NCBI GenBank assembly: GCA_938002965.1
Contig: CALKZY010000018.1
Location: 186,001-250,000 of the forward strand
DNA length: 64,000 nucleotides
Origin: an uncultured Acidimicrobiales bacterium
GTDB lineage: Bacteria; Actinomycetota; Acidimicrobiia; Acidimicrobiales; SZUA-35
Direction: 5' to 3'
The translations under genes and the position numbers were made by a program. Of the stretch, positions 27,501 through 36,496 are shown in pieces; within the stretch, counting starts at the first letter, position 1, and the number at the start of each line of letters is the position of its first letter. The notes under the pieces were generated by a model, which did no database searches, was not told where the DNA came from, and saw nothing but the letters and a program-made list of their open reading frames with translations.

Positions 27501-29092
27501 ATCCGGTAGACGAGCCCGTTACCGGGTTCGGGGGCGTCTTGGCGAGCGGCCAGGGCTAACGACATACCCAGAAGATCTCGGGTCTGAACCGGGTCGATCA
27601 GACCGTCATCCCAGAGCCTTGATGTGGCATGGTACGGGTCGGATTGTGTCTCGTATTGCTGTCTGATCTCCGCCTTGATAGCAGCGATCTCATCCTCAGT
27701 AGTTTCGGCCCCTTTGAGGCCACCGAGCCGGATATCGGTCAGAACCGTCTCGGCTGTTGCCGCGGCCATGGTGGCAATGCGAGAGTTCGGCCAGGCGTAA
27801 AGGAAACGAGGGTTGAAACCCCGACCACACATGCCGTAGTTTCCGGCTCCATACGATCCGCCGATCAAGACGGTGTACTTCGGAACAGTGGCGTTGGCTA
27901 CCGCAGCCACCATCTTGGCACCGTGCTTGGCTATTCCGGCTGCCTCGGAGTCCGAACCGACCATGTAGCCGGACGTGTTCTGAAGAAAGATCAAGGGAAT
28001 TCGACGCTGCTCGCAGAGCTCGATGAAGTGCGTCGCTTTCAGCGCCGACTCGGGAAAGATGATGCCGTTGTTGGCGATGATCCCTGTCAGGTGGCCCCAG
28101 ATACGAGAGAAGCCACAGACGATCGACGAGCCCCACTCCGGCTTGAACGAACGGAATCGCGAACCATCGACCAGTCGAGCGATGATCTCCAGGGCATCAA
28201 AGGGAATCCGATCGTCGGCCGACACGATTCCGTACAGTTCCTCGGCGGCGTAAGCCGGCGCGACAGGTTCGATCCAGTCGGCCCAAGGTTGCCGATCGAT
28301 GATCTTGCGTTGGTTTGTCGCCTCACAGAGGTCTCGGAGGAGGCCATACGCCTCCTTCTCAGTAGCTACCCGGTAGTCGCTGACCCCTGAAACCGTGGTG
28401 TGAACTTCAGCTCCACCGAGCTCGTCCGGACTGACGATTTCGCCCAGCGCAGCTTTGACAATAGGGGGACCGCCCAGAAAGATCCGTCCTATTCCCTCCA
28501 CCATGATGACCTCATCGCTCAAGGCAGGCACGTAGGCGCCTCCGGCGGTGCAACCGCCTAGAACAACTGACAGCTGCGGGAGGCCCTGTGCTGACAAGCG
28601 GGCCTGCCGATAGAACGATCCACCAAAGTGGTCTTTGTCCGGGAAGATCTCGTCTTGTAGCGGGAGAAATGCACCGCCCGAGTCAACCAGGTAGATAACG
28701 CCGAGACCGTTTTCAGCAGCGATGTCTTGGGCGCGCACATGCTTCTTGATCGCCATCGGTACCAAGGATCCGCCTTTGACGGTGGCGTCATTGGCGATGA
28801 ATACGTAAGGAACTCCGTGGACAAGGCCGATTCCGGTTACGATCCCGGCGCCGGGCACGGAGTTGTCGTACTGCTCCCAACCACTCAACGTAGAGAACTC
28901 GACAAAGGGACTACCAACGTCGATAACCATGTCGATTCGCTGCCGGACCATGACCTTGCCTCGACCGAGGTGTCGGTCGATGCTCCGCTGGCGGCCCGGC
29001 CCGCCATCAACCGCCCACTGCATACGCTCGTTGAGTGTCGACACGAGGTCGCGATAAGCCTTCTCGTTGCCGTGGAATGCCTCGGAACTCAC
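27497..29092 (-). CDS. Acyl-CoA carboxylase beta subunit, methylcrotonyl/geranyl-CoA type
   Basis: Carboxyltransferase of about 531 aa. LVDSGGAFLPLQDEIFPD, HFGGSFYRQA and GGCTAGGAYVPALSDE are closest to the MccB/LiuB/AtuC branch rather than to propionyl-CoA carboxylase. A C-terminal stretch GGSYGAGNYGMCGRGF supports this. Together with the overlapping alpha subunit it would carboxylate 3-methylcrotonyl-CoA (leucine breakdown) or geranyl-CoA. GTG 29092 is the most sensible start; the ORF track extends 31 codons upstream without support. Confidence 0.87.
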   Translation of the reverse strand: MSSEAFHGNEKAYRDLVSTLNERMQWAVDGGPGRQRSIDRHLGRGKVMVRQRIDMVIDVGSPFVEFSTLSGWEQYDNSVPGAGIVTGIGLVHGVPYVFIANDATVKGGSLVPMAIKKHVRAQDIAAENGLGVIYLVDSGGAFLPLQDEIFPDKDHFGGSFYRQARLSAQGLPQLSVVLGGCTAGGAYVPALSDEVIMVEGIGRIFLGGPPIVKAALGEIVSPDELGGAEVHTTVSGVSDYRVATEKEAYGLLRDLCEATNQRKIIDRQPWADWIEPVAPAYAAEELYGIVSADDRIPFDALEIIARLVDGSRFRSFKPEWGSSIVCGFSRIWGHLTGIIANNGIIFPESALKATHFIELCEQRRIPLIFLQNTSGYMVGSDSEAAGIAKHGAKMVAAVANATVPKYTVLIGGSYGAGNYGMCGRGFNPRFLYAWPNSRIATMAAATAETVLTDIRLGGLKGAETTEDEIAAIKAEIRQQYETQSDPYHATSRLWDDGLIDPVQTRDLLGMSLALAARQDAPEPGNGLVYRM

Positions 29093-29236
29093 GTCTATGG
29101 CTGATCGAATCGGTCGCAATTGGGTGGTTTCCGGGTTGACGGTGCTGTGGCAAAGACGCCGTGGTTTACACCACAAACCTAACAACTGGCGCGCTGCCTA
29201 TGCGAGATCACCTTGGCAAACTTGGTCGAGTTCCAT

Positions 29237-30658
29237 TTACGTGGCACGGACGAGAGAATCAAGCTCGTGCACGATGGCCTCGGCCAACTCGTTCACGTCC
29301 GGCACCAGGTCCCGATCGGCGACCACGCTGACATCTACACTGGCGTCGCGGGACAAGATGCAAATGGCAAGACCGCAACCGTCGACTAACGAAGGCAGCG
29401 CCCAACGATGATCAACCGGTGCACCCAAAATGCTCAACGGCGAGGTGGATCCGGGAACACTGACCACAACCACGTTGAAGGGCGGGTGAAACCTCGAAGC
29501 GGCGCTAGTACGGGCAACCAGTCGGGCGGCCATAGCCGCCACCGACGGCGAGGCCTGATATAGCTTACGAATCGTGTCAACCGACTGAGCACCCATCTGT
29601 TCGGCCAGCGCGGCCATGGTTTCATGAACGTGGTGAACTCGCCCAACCGGGTCAGCGGCATCGGTCTGGAGGCTGACCAATGCGGTTCCTAGAGGCTGAT
29701 CGGTTGCGTCAACCAGGATCGGGGCCAGCGCCACAACAGACTCATCGGGCAACTCTCCCCGTTCGGCTAGCCAACGACGGAGACCACCCCCCACGGTGGC
29801 CAACAGCACGTCGTTGAAGCGGACAGACAGGCGTTGGCGGACCTTGCGAATGTCGTCGACCGCCAACGTTCCCACAGCGACACGACGATTGGGGCCGAGG
29901 CTGCGGTTGAATGACAGTCGCGGCACGACGTGTTCTCCACTCTCGACTTCGACATCCCCGCTAGGGCTTGCCCACTGGGCAGCCAGGGTCGGCAGTATCT
30001 GCGATCCGACCACGGGGATGTTTCGAGCCAACGAGACGCCCAACCGGCCCCAGTTGTAAGGCGAAACCGCTTGAGATAGCGCTGCTCGTCGAAGAAGCTC
30101 CCCGTCGGAGAGGACGTCGGGCGTCGCCCTCGGCGACGGTACCACCTCACCGGGTTCATCCGGACTCGATCCATTCGGCGCCGACGACGGAGTCAGAGGG
30201 TCGACAAGATCAAGCCCGGTCACGCCATCCACGAGGGCATGATGAACCTTGGCAAACAATCCACTTCGACCGTCGGGACGGTCGATGAGATACAACTCCC
30301 AGAGCGGGCGGTTTCGATTGATCGGCCGCTCATGCAGGCGAGCCAGCAAAGCCAACTCCTTAATGGCCACATCGCCTCGGCCTGAGGCCGGAACACCTAT
30401 GTGTCGGACGTGGTACCCAAGATCGAAGTCGGGGTCGGGTTCCCACCACGGCCGGTCCAAACGCAGCGGAACCTCTCGGACCCGGTAGGTGAGCTCCGGA
30501 ACCTGCGCCAGACGGGCTTCGAGGCCGATCAGAAGCTCGTCAAACCCAAAGCCGGCTTTGCCGGCCCCATCGACCACGGCGTACACCGAGGTGTGGCCGA
30601 GATTGGTGTTGCTCTCAGCCGAGAGCAACATTGCCTCTCTGGGCGTAACTTGCCGCAT
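29237..30658 (-). CDS. Wax ester synthase/diacylglycerol acyltransferase family protein
   Basis: A 473-aa acyltransferase of the WS/DGAT family. The active-site motif HHALVDG (HHxxxDG) lies near residue 137, and RPLWELYLI and the C-terminal NVVVVSVPGS are also family-typical. It transfers an acyl group from acyl-CoA to fatty alcohols or diacylglycerol for storage lipid. It stands alone on the minus strand downstream of the GntR regulator gene. ATG 30658 is preceded by TATCAT 6 nt upstream. Confidence 0.85.
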   Translation of the reverse strand: MRQVTPREAMLLSAESNTNLGHTSVYAVVDGAGKAGFGFDELLIGLEARLAQVPELTYRVREVPLRLDRPWWEPDPDFDLGYHVRHIGVPASGRGDVAIKELALLARLHERPINRNRPLWELYLIDRPDGRSGLFAKVHHALVDGVTGLDLVDPLTPSSAPNGSSPDEPGEVVPSPRATPDVLSDGELLRRAALSQAVSPYNWGRLGVSLARNIPVVGSQILPTLAAQWASPSGDVEVESGEHVVPRLSFNRSLGPNRRVAVGTLAVDDIRKVRQRLSVRFNDVLLATVGGGLRRWLAERGELPDESVVALAPILVDATDQPLGTALVSLQTDAADPVGRVHHVHETMAALAEQMGAQSVDTIRKLYQASPSVAAMAARLVARTSAASRFHPPFNVVVVSVPGSTSPLSILGAPVDHRWALPSLVDGCGLAICILSRDASVDVSVVADRDLVPDVNELAEAIVHELDSLVRAT

Positions 30659-30664
30659 CACCGC

Positions 30665-30670
30665 ATGATA
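30665..30670 (-). promoter_or_regulatory. -10 box TATCAT, leaderless start at 30658
   Basis: TATCAT-N6-ATG on the minus strand. The in-frame GTG one codon earlier is only 3 nt from the box. Confidence 0.45.
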
Positions 30671-30720
30671 AGAGCAGGATGTTTGGACAGCCCGATCAAA
30701 GCAGGAATGCTCTGGCTGAA

Positions 30721-31449
30721 TTAGTCGGTCGGACGCAGTTTCAAGTCGAGTGACCGACCCTTCGACCAGTCGGAGACGAATCGGAGTCGATCACCTCGAA
30801 GGACGGTGGTACGCCACTCGATCTTCGTGTCGTTGAAACTGCCGAGTCGTTCGAGGTAGAAGGCGGCGTCGCTTTTGGCCAGACCCAGCAGATCTCGGTC
30901 GCCCGCTGTTGGCACAATCGGTGTCAACCGCTCCCAGCCCTGATTGGGTACCGGCGCTCCGGCAGAATCCAACTCGAAGTACAACGCCGTGTGGCTAAAG
31001 TCGGCCTGCAGTAGCGGCTCGGCCAAATCGAACGGTAGCCATACCCGATCGACAGCTAGCGGGCCGTCACCGGCGAGACGAAGCCGTTCCAGGAAGACAA
31101 ACTCAGTTTCCTCATCGCTCTCCAGATGAGCGGCGACCGCCGGATCGGTAACAACTTCAAGAGCAAGCACTTTGCTGTTCTGCTCCACTCCCTGGGACTC
31201 GACTGCTTGGAAGAGTGTGTAGAGCGTGCCTAGAGACTGCTCAAACTCCGAACGATTGACTACCGTGCCCTTGCCCCGCTCGCGTTTCAACAGGCCGGTC
31301 TTGTTGAGGTGGCGTACGGCCTCGCGAACCGTATGCCTGCTGACCTCGTAGGTCTCGGTCAACTGGAGATCAGTGGGGAACGAGGAGTCGAACTCCCCAG
31401 TGTCAAGACGACGACGTAACTCAGCCTCAAGCTGAGCCCACAACGGCAT
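30721..31449 (-). CDS. GntR family regulator, HutC/UTRA subfamily
   Basis: A 242-aa one-component regulator. The N-terminal winged helix-turn-helix (FPTDLQLTETYEVSRHTVREAV, shown in part) covers residues 1-70 with the wing at RERGKGTVV; the rest is a UTRA effector domain. The effector is unknown. It is divergent from the membrane methyltransferase gene, and inverted repeats in the 178-bp gap could be its operators. The WS/DGAT gene lies downstream on the same strand but seems to have its own -10 box. Confidence 0.82.
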   Translation of the reverse strand: MPLWAQLEAELRRRLDTGEFDSSFPTDLQLTETYEVSRHTVREAVRHLNKTGLLKRERGKGTVVNRSEFEQSLGTLYTLFQAVESQGVEQNSKVLALEVVTDPAVAAHLESDEETEFVFLERLRLAGDGPLAVDRVWLPFDLAEPLLQADFSHTALYFELDSAGAPVPNQGWERLTPIVPTAGDRDLLGLAKSDAAFYLERLGSFNDTKIEWRTTVLRGDRLRFVSDWSKGRSLDLKLRPTD

Positions 31450-31512
31450 CGGGCTTGTGCGGTCAAGCGGTTTGGCGGTCAGCGTGCTCTCCGTTCAGAT
31501 CCGAGTCGTGAC

Positions 31513-31556
31513 CCGAACTGAAATGTTCGGACTTTCACCTAAAGTATCGCATTTAG
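31513..31556. promoter_or_regulatory. Two inverted repeats between divergent genes
   Basis: CCGAAC-N6-GTTCGG at 31513-31530 and CTAAA-N8-TTTAG at 31539-31556 lie 65-107 bp upstream of the GntR start. They are candidates for operators, but they do not match a GntR consensus that I can name. Confidence 0.35.
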
Positions 31557-31627
31557 CTGCGCCTCGCGGTCTACGATTCAACATCGACGTGGCCCGCCCA
31601 CCGGCGGGAACTACACCGGGCAGGTTC

Positions 31628-32128
31628 ATGAACGAATCCAACGAGAGCAGTACTCGCACCCAGCTAGTCGGCTGGGGGTTCGTCGTTGCTCAATTCGTGT
31701 TGATCGCAGCACTGATCTTGACCGGCCAAGACGATCATTGGCCGATACCAGGCTGGCTCCGCCTCGTGTCGTGGGCCCTTTTCGTTGGAGGGTTCGTAAT
31801 CATGGCAGCGGCCGCGCTTCGCTTGGGCTGGTCATTGACCCCAACACCTGTTCCGCGAACAGTCGGACAGCTGAAGACCGATGGGTTGTACCGTTGGGCC
31901 CGCCACCCCATCTACAGCGGACTCTTGGTCGTCGTTGTTGCTATCACCCTCCGGTCGGCAAGTCTTGTTACCGCCGCCATTGCCGTCGCAATCATCATTT
32001 TCTTCAACGCAAAGGCAGCGTGGGAGGAAGGTCGGCTGAAGGATCGCTATCTGGGGTACGCAGCGTACGCAGCCCGAACCCCCCGCTTCATTCCCTCCAT
32101 CCGATCCTTAGTGGATCGCTCGGGCTAG
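31628..32128 (+). CDS. Isoprenylcysteine carboxyl methyltransferase-like membrane protein
   Basis: A 166-aa integral membrane protein with about four hydrophobic segments. The C-terminal half has DGLYRWARHPIYSGLL, the ICMT/PEMT-family phospholipid- or prenylcysteine-type methyltransferase signature, then a charged EEGRLKDRYLGYAAYAA tail. The substrate is unknown; bacterial homologues act on small or lipid substrates. The ATG at 31628 is selected because the longer ORF has a poor, non-membrane N-terminus. Its stop overlaps the stop of the convergent CoA-transferase gene. Confidence 0.72.
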   Translation: MNESNESSTRTQLVGWGFVVAQFVLIAALILTGQDDHWPIPGWLRLVSWALFVGGFVIMAAAALRLGWSLTPTPVPRTVGQLKTDGLYRWARHPIYSGLLVVVVAITLRSASLVTAAIAVAIIIFFNAKAAWEEGRLKDRYLGYAAYAARTPRFIPSIRSLVDRSG

Positions 32129-33450
32129 GCCTCTGGTCGGCTGATCGCACCTGCCGCCTCAAGGTCGGCCAGATCAGCCGCAGTCAACTCAAGTACTTCG
32201 GTGAGGACCGCCTCGGTGTCAGCTCCCACCGCCGGCGCCGGACCTTGTGGAGCAATGTGAACGCCCTTCATTTTGATCGGCGAGGCGACGGTTCGCATGT
32301 TCTCGACGGATAGGTCTCCACTAGCCGTCGGCACGTCAACGACAAAGTCGTTGGCCACGACCTGCGGATCGTCGGCAACATCGACCGTGGACTGCACCGC
32401 CGACCATGGAATACCCACGGCGTCAAGGCGCTTACCCCATTCACCAACCGTGCGTGAGCGAGTCTGGTGGTCCATTATGTCCAACAGCTCCGCCATGTTC
32501 TGAAATCGGGCTTTGCCTGACTCGAATCTTGGATCGGCGGCCAAGCCGGCCAGATCGAATGCCGTGCAAAGATCCTGCCAAGCTGTCGGGTAGGTTCCCG
32601 GCATGGTCACCACGATCCATTTGTCCTCAGCGCAGGGGTAGGCGCTGCCCAGCGGGCTCAGCTGCCGGGATCGAGGGCGACGGCTCGGCTGATATCCGTC
32701 GACCAGCGTCGTGGACAAGTCGGTGGATGCCCCCCACAGGGCGGTACCAAGAAGGCTGGTCTCGACCACCTGATGTTCACCGGTCTGCTCAACCACTCTG
32801 AGCGCGGCTAGGACCGCGGCCAACAGCGCCAACCCGGTCATGTGATCGCCCAAGGCGTTGGGCATGACTCTTGGCTGACCTGTTTCCGGTTCAGCAGCCA
32901 ACGCGGCCAAACCGCTTCTTCCCCAGAAGGCCGTTACGTCGTAGCCGGGCCGATCGGCTTCGACACCCTCGGAGCCGTATCCGATCAGCGTGGCGTGAAC
33001 CAGTTTGGGATTGACCGCCACCAGCGAAGATGGGTCGATACCAAATCGACGCTGACGCTCAGGCAGAAGATTGCAAACAAAGACGTCGGATCGCTCAGCC
33101 AGGCGCCGGATCAAATCTGCACCCTGAGGGTCCTTCATGTTGACCGCCACCGACCGTTTGCCCCTGTTGTCGGCGGTAAAGGCGGCGTCGAATCCGGCTG
33201 CCGGGTGATCCTCGGCAACTCGAGGCGGTCGCATTGCCCCTCGCATGTAGTCACCACCGACGGGTTCGATCTTGATGACGTCGGCTCCCATGTCGGCCAT
33301 AATGGCCGCCGCGCTGGGTGCCGCCATCCAGCCGGCCACCTCGAGAACACGGATCCCGGCCATGGGGCCTGGAAGCGTGGCCGGGTTCACCGTGCCGGGT
33401 TGAGGGTTGTTTGCCGAATCGCCTGTTGTCACAATCATCGAGTATGGCAC
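32125..33450 (-). CDS. CaiB/BaiF family CoA-transferase
   Basis: A 441-aa type III CoA-transferase that moves CoA between carboxylic acids. Family signs include GIRVLEVAGWMAAPSAAAIMAD at the N-terminus, GADVIKIEPVGGDYMRG, NKRSVAVN-like GKRSVAVNMKDPQG, and GDHMTGLALLAAVLAAL, with the catalytic Asp probably in this last stretch (GDHMTG). Substrates are not predictable. The first 29 residues are low-complexity, and ATG 33363 directly before the conserved region is a possible start. The 5' end overlaps that of the divergent glycosylase gene. Confidence 0.8.
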   Translation of the reverse strand: MPYSMIVTTGDSANNPQPGTVNPATLPGPMAGIRVLEVAGWMAAPSAAAIMADMGADVIKIEPVGGDYMRGAMRPPRVAEDHPAAGFDAAFTADNRGKRSVAVNMKDPQGADLIRRLAERSDVFVCNLLPERQRRFGIDPSSLVAVNPKLVHATLIGYGSEGVEADRPGYDVTAFWGRSGLAALAAEPETGQPRVMPNALGDHMTGLALLAAVLAALRVVEQTGEHQVVETSLLGTALWGASTDLSTTLVDGYQPSRRPRSRQLSPLGSAYPCAEDKWIVVTMPGTYPTAWQDLCTAFDLAGLAADPRFESGKARFQNMAELLDIMDHQTRSRTVGEWGKRLDAVGIPWSAVQSTVDVADDPQVVANDFVVDVPTASGDLSVENMRTVASPIKMKGVHIAPQGPAPAVGADTEAVLTEVLELTAADLADLEAAGAISRPEA

Positions 33451-34261
33451 CCGGCGAGCACGCTTTACCTAACGGCCCAACCGACCCGGTCCCAGGCCAT
33501 CACCCCGGCACAGGTCATCTGGAAGGCCCCGAGGTTGATTGGCCGATGCAGCTAGTTGATCTTCACCGTCGAACGGCCGCCGACCAGGTTGTGCGAATCA
33601 CCCTGGCAACCGACACCAGCGGTCGGCTGAGACTGGGCGATGTCATCGTCGGGGGCGGCTTCGACATCGTCGATTCGCCAGACGATGAGGCCCTCGAGCG
33701 TCGGGCCGAGAGTAGCCCATCGGTCATCAGGGCCGTTCGTCGTTGGACCCTGCCAGACACCGTCTCAGCCGACATGCAACTACTGGTCTGCGGCCTCAAC
33801 CCCAGCCCCACATCGGCTGATCGCGGCGTCGGGTTCGGACGCCCGGGCAACAGATTCTGGCCGGCCGCCGTCCAGGCAGGACTTGTGTCCAGGCCCTTTG
33901 ATGCCGACAACGCCCTGCGTCAACACGGCATCGGGATGACCGATCTAGCCAAGCGAACCACAAAAAGGCCAGCGAACTCACCGCGGCGGAGTATCAAGCG
34001 GGTGTCGAGCGAGTCGAACGATTGATCTCGTGGCTACAACCGCAACGCATTTGTTTCGTCGGCCTGGCCGGATGGCGCAGTACCCGAAATCGTAAAGCCT
34101 GTGCCGGCTGGCAGGGTGAAGGTTTGGCTGGTCGCCCTCTATATCTGATGCCCAGCACCAGCGGTCTGAACGCTCACAGCCAGCTTCGGGACCTAACCGA
34201 GCATTTGGCCGCGGCTGCTGCAGGGCCGCCCAACATCGTCTCGAAATCCGATACCCGCTGA
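33444..34261 (+). pseudogene. mug: MUG-type mismatch uracil/thymine DNA glycosylase, split by a -1 frameshift
   Basis: The N-terminal frame carries LLVCGLNPSPTSADRGVGF, the G-NPS active-site region of MUG, and runs into an unrelated tail after MTDLAKRTTK. The frame -1 then continues as ASELTAAEYQAGVERVERLISW, CFVGLAGWR and YLMPSTSGLNAH, which is the expected second half with the MPSTSG motif. The switch falls at a run of five A at about 33962; one more A would restore the gene. So this is either a recent inactivation, a homopolymer sequencing error, or (less likely) programmed slippage. The start may be ATG 33546 instead. Confidence 0.78.
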
Positions 34262-34264
34262 GAA

Positions 34265-35932
34265 CTAGTACGTCACGTCGGCCATTTGCCGTCGCAGGAG
34301 ATCGAGTCCGACCGAGCCAACCGCCAATAGGTGCGAATGGAACGACTTCAGCTCGAAGCCCGGCCGCGATGAATGCTCGGTTCTCATATCCAAAATGGCC
34401 TGCTCACCCACCTTGTAGCTGATCGCCTGACCGGGCCAACCGAAGTACCGAGTCACTTCGGAGTCGGCTGCTGCTGTGCTCAGCAAGGCTCGCTCCACTA
34501 ATAGCTCGTTGGCCAGCTCAAAGCTCCATTGGCTGCCGGGGTGAAAGCTGACGTCTCCAGGAACAGGCAAGCCGCAGTGCGCCCCGATGTCGATGGCAAT
34601 CCGACACGATCTCAACAGCTGGCTGGACAACAGGCCCACTCGGTATTCTGGGCGCTCCAGGTAGCCGATTTCGTTCATAAATCGTTCGGCGTACAACGCC
34701 CATCCTTCGCCGGAACCAGGGTGCCAGACCATCGACTTGTGGAAACGCGAGAGGTCGTCGCCCTGAGTCATCTGAACACCGACCTGGAGGTGGTGTCCGG
34801 GGAAGCCTTCGTGATAAGCGGTGGTAACTTCGTCGAACAAGGGAAAGTGGCTGTTTCCCTCCACTGGGTACCAAACCGAACCGGTCCTGGAAAAGTCTTC
34901 TGACGGTGGGACGTAGTGAGCGGCGCTAGCCCCTCCTGCCGGCTCCACCTGAACGGCGATAGCGCGAATCTCACCTGGGACATCGAAGTGCACGCCTTCG
35001 AGATTCTCCAATGCCTGCAGTTGCCGCTCCGTCATCAACTCGACGAAATGCCCTTCGTCGCGGGCGGCGTACTCGGCACCTGTCTTCAAGCGACCTATGA
35101 CTTTGGCGACGGGCACGGTGCTGTCGATTTCTGCGCAAGCATCGTTCAGATCCGACCACAGCCGTTCGACTTCGTCCCATCCCCAACGGTATGTCTCGTC
35201 CATGTCGAGGGAACATCCGAGGTGTGCTTCTGCTTCAGCGGTGTACCGCTCTCGACCTACACCATCATCGTGCCTGGCGGCGGGAAGGTAGGTTTCGGTC
35301 AGGTAGGCACCAAGGTCATTGAAAGCCACCTTGGCGTGCGCAACCCCGTCACGCAATCGACTGACTAGTGCAGCGTCACCAAGGTTGGCTTCGTCCAGCT
35401 TTCCGACAAGCTGATCCAGAACCGAGTGATCGGACCCGAGTGAACGTCCCTGCTCCAGCACTGCCTCTACTTGCCGACGGGCCACGGTCTTGGATTGGTG
35501 CCGTCCTTCCTCAAGCGTGCGACGGTAGCCGTCCAGGGCCTCACCGGTTGAAGCCAGACGAGAACAGATGTCAGTCCAACCTTCAGCCGAGGTCATGTCC
35601 ATCGACCCGTAGACGAATCGAAGGCCCTGGTGTGAACTTGCGATGTTGTTCAGGTCGTAGAAAGGACGACCAGCATCAATGGAGCCAATCTCCAGGTCGC
35701 ACTCGTCGATCAACACTGCTTTGGCCAAGTCCGAGCGGGCATCGGTAGCCGGGCACTGCTGGGCTCGGGCCCTGAGGTCGCTCCACATCTTACGGGTGTC
35801 GACCACACCGTCGGGTGACATGTCGGGCCACCGCCCATCGTGACCCCTCACACCGACATAAGTGGCCAAAACAGGTTCCTGGGCGGCAACGATCTCAGTG
35901 GCCTCATCGCTAAGAGCAAAGATGTCGATCAT
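34265..35932 (-). CDS. DUF885 family putative metallopeptidase
   Basis: A 555-aa protein of the DUF885 family. The HExxH-like zinc motif is visible as YHEGFPGHHLQ, followed about 60 residues later by a Glu/Tyr-rich segment (GEGWALYAERFMNEIGYL) that supplies the further ligands. There is no signal peptide, so it is probably cytoplasmic. Activity is inferred from the motif; family members are poorly characterised. The ATG is 6 nt after TAGTCT, a box that overlaps the stop codon of the upstream gene. Confidence 0.8.
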   Translation of the reverse strand: MIDIFALSDEATEIVAAQEPVLATYVGVRGHDGRWPDMSPDGVVDTRKMWSDLRARAQQCPATDARSDLAKAVLIDECDLEIGSIDAGRPFYDLNNIASSHQGLRFVYGSMDMTSAEGWTDICSRLASTGEALDGYRRTLEEGRHQSKTVARRQVEAVLEQGRSLGSDHSVLDQLVGKLDEANLGDAALVSRLRDGVAHAKVAFNDLGAYLTETYLPAARHDDGVGRERYTAEAEAHLGCSLDMDETYRWGWDEVERLWSDLNDACAEIDSTVPVAKVIGRLKTGAEYAARDEGHFVELMTERQLQALENLEGVHFDVPGEIRAIAVQVEPAGGASAAHYVPPSEDFSRTGSVWYPVEGNSHFPLFDEVTTAYHEGFPGHHLQVGVQMTQGDDLSRFHKSMVWHPGSGEGWALYAERFMNEIGYLERPEYRVGLLSSQLLRSCRIAIDIGAHCGLPVPGDVSFHPGSQWSFELANELLVERALLSTAAADSEVTRYFGWPGQAISYKVGEQAILDMRTEHSSRPGFELKSFHSHLLAVGSVGLDLLRRQMADVTY

Positions 35933-35938
35933 TGGCTC

Positions 35939-35944
35939 AGACTA
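35939..35944 (-). promoter_or_regulatory. -10 box TAGTCT, leaderless start at 35932
   Basis: TAGTCT-N6-ATG on the minus strand; it overlaps the TAG stop of the AhpD-like gene. Confidence 0.45.
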
Positions 35945-36367
35945 GTCGGGACTACTAGTTGAGGTTTCTCGATTCACCAGGAGCTGTGTGTCCACGGGTA
36001 CCGCCATCGAAGTGGCCAACGCATTGGTTTGGTGAGCCATGGCCACCACGGCCAAAAGCTCGCTGTGTTGCTCGGTACTCATTCCCTTGGCCCGGGCCGC
36101 AGCGGTGTGCGAGTGAAGACAGTAGTCACATCCATTGGCGGCCGAAACGGCGACGTAGATCATCTCCTTAGCCAAGGGATCGAGATGACCAGGACCCATA
36201 ACCAACTTCAGGCTCTCCCAAATCCGACGCAACGTAGCCGGGTCGTTGGCCAAGGCCTTCCAAAAGTTGTTGACCTCATCGATGTTTCGAGTCGATCGAA
36301 TGTCGTCGATCACCGATCGGGCCTCATCTGACATCTCGTCGTATGCCAGCAATTTGACTGTGCTCAT
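35942..36367 (-). CDS. Carboxymuconolactone decarboxylase/AhpD-like protein
   Basis: A 141-aa all-helical protein of the CMD/AhpD family. The redox motif CDYCLHSH (CxxCxxxH) is intact, so alkylhydroperoxidase-type thiol activity is expected rather than lactone decarboxylation. The start is taken at ATG 36367; the longer ORF adds 42 residues that overlap the divergent GlnRS promoter region. Confidence 0.8.
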   Translation of the reverse strand: MSTVKLLAYDEMSDEARSVIDDIRSTRNIDEVNNFWKALANDPATLRRIWESLKLVMGPGHLDPLAKEMIYVAVSAANGCDYCLHSHTAAARAKGMSTEQHSELLAVVAMAHQTNALATSMAVPVDTQLLVNRETSTSSPD

Positions 36368-36483
36368 CTTGGTGCTCTCGATTCCTGCTAGATCTTGTGT
36401 TAGTTGTCTGTCGCTTGTGGTAGCCCACAATCGGCTCAATCTCAACTGCTCCAGCCGACGATCCATCGGTGACGTTCTGCCGA

Positions 36484-36489
36484 TACGGT
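36484..36489 (+). promoter_or_regulatory. -10 box TACGGT, leaderless start at 36497
   Basis: TACGGT-N7-GTG, supporting GTG 36497 over 36488 as the GlnRS start. Confidence 0.4.
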
Positions 36490-36496
36490 GCACTGG

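Noticed and set aside
27629-28390. 253-aa plus-strand ORF opposite the carboxylase beta subunit
   Set aside because: Antisense shadow in a GC-rich gene.
33955-33970. Programmed -1 frameshift in the glycosylase gene
   Set aside because: The tract reads A CAA AAA GG in an unfavourable phase and no downstream pseudoknot is evident; a simple indel explains it better.
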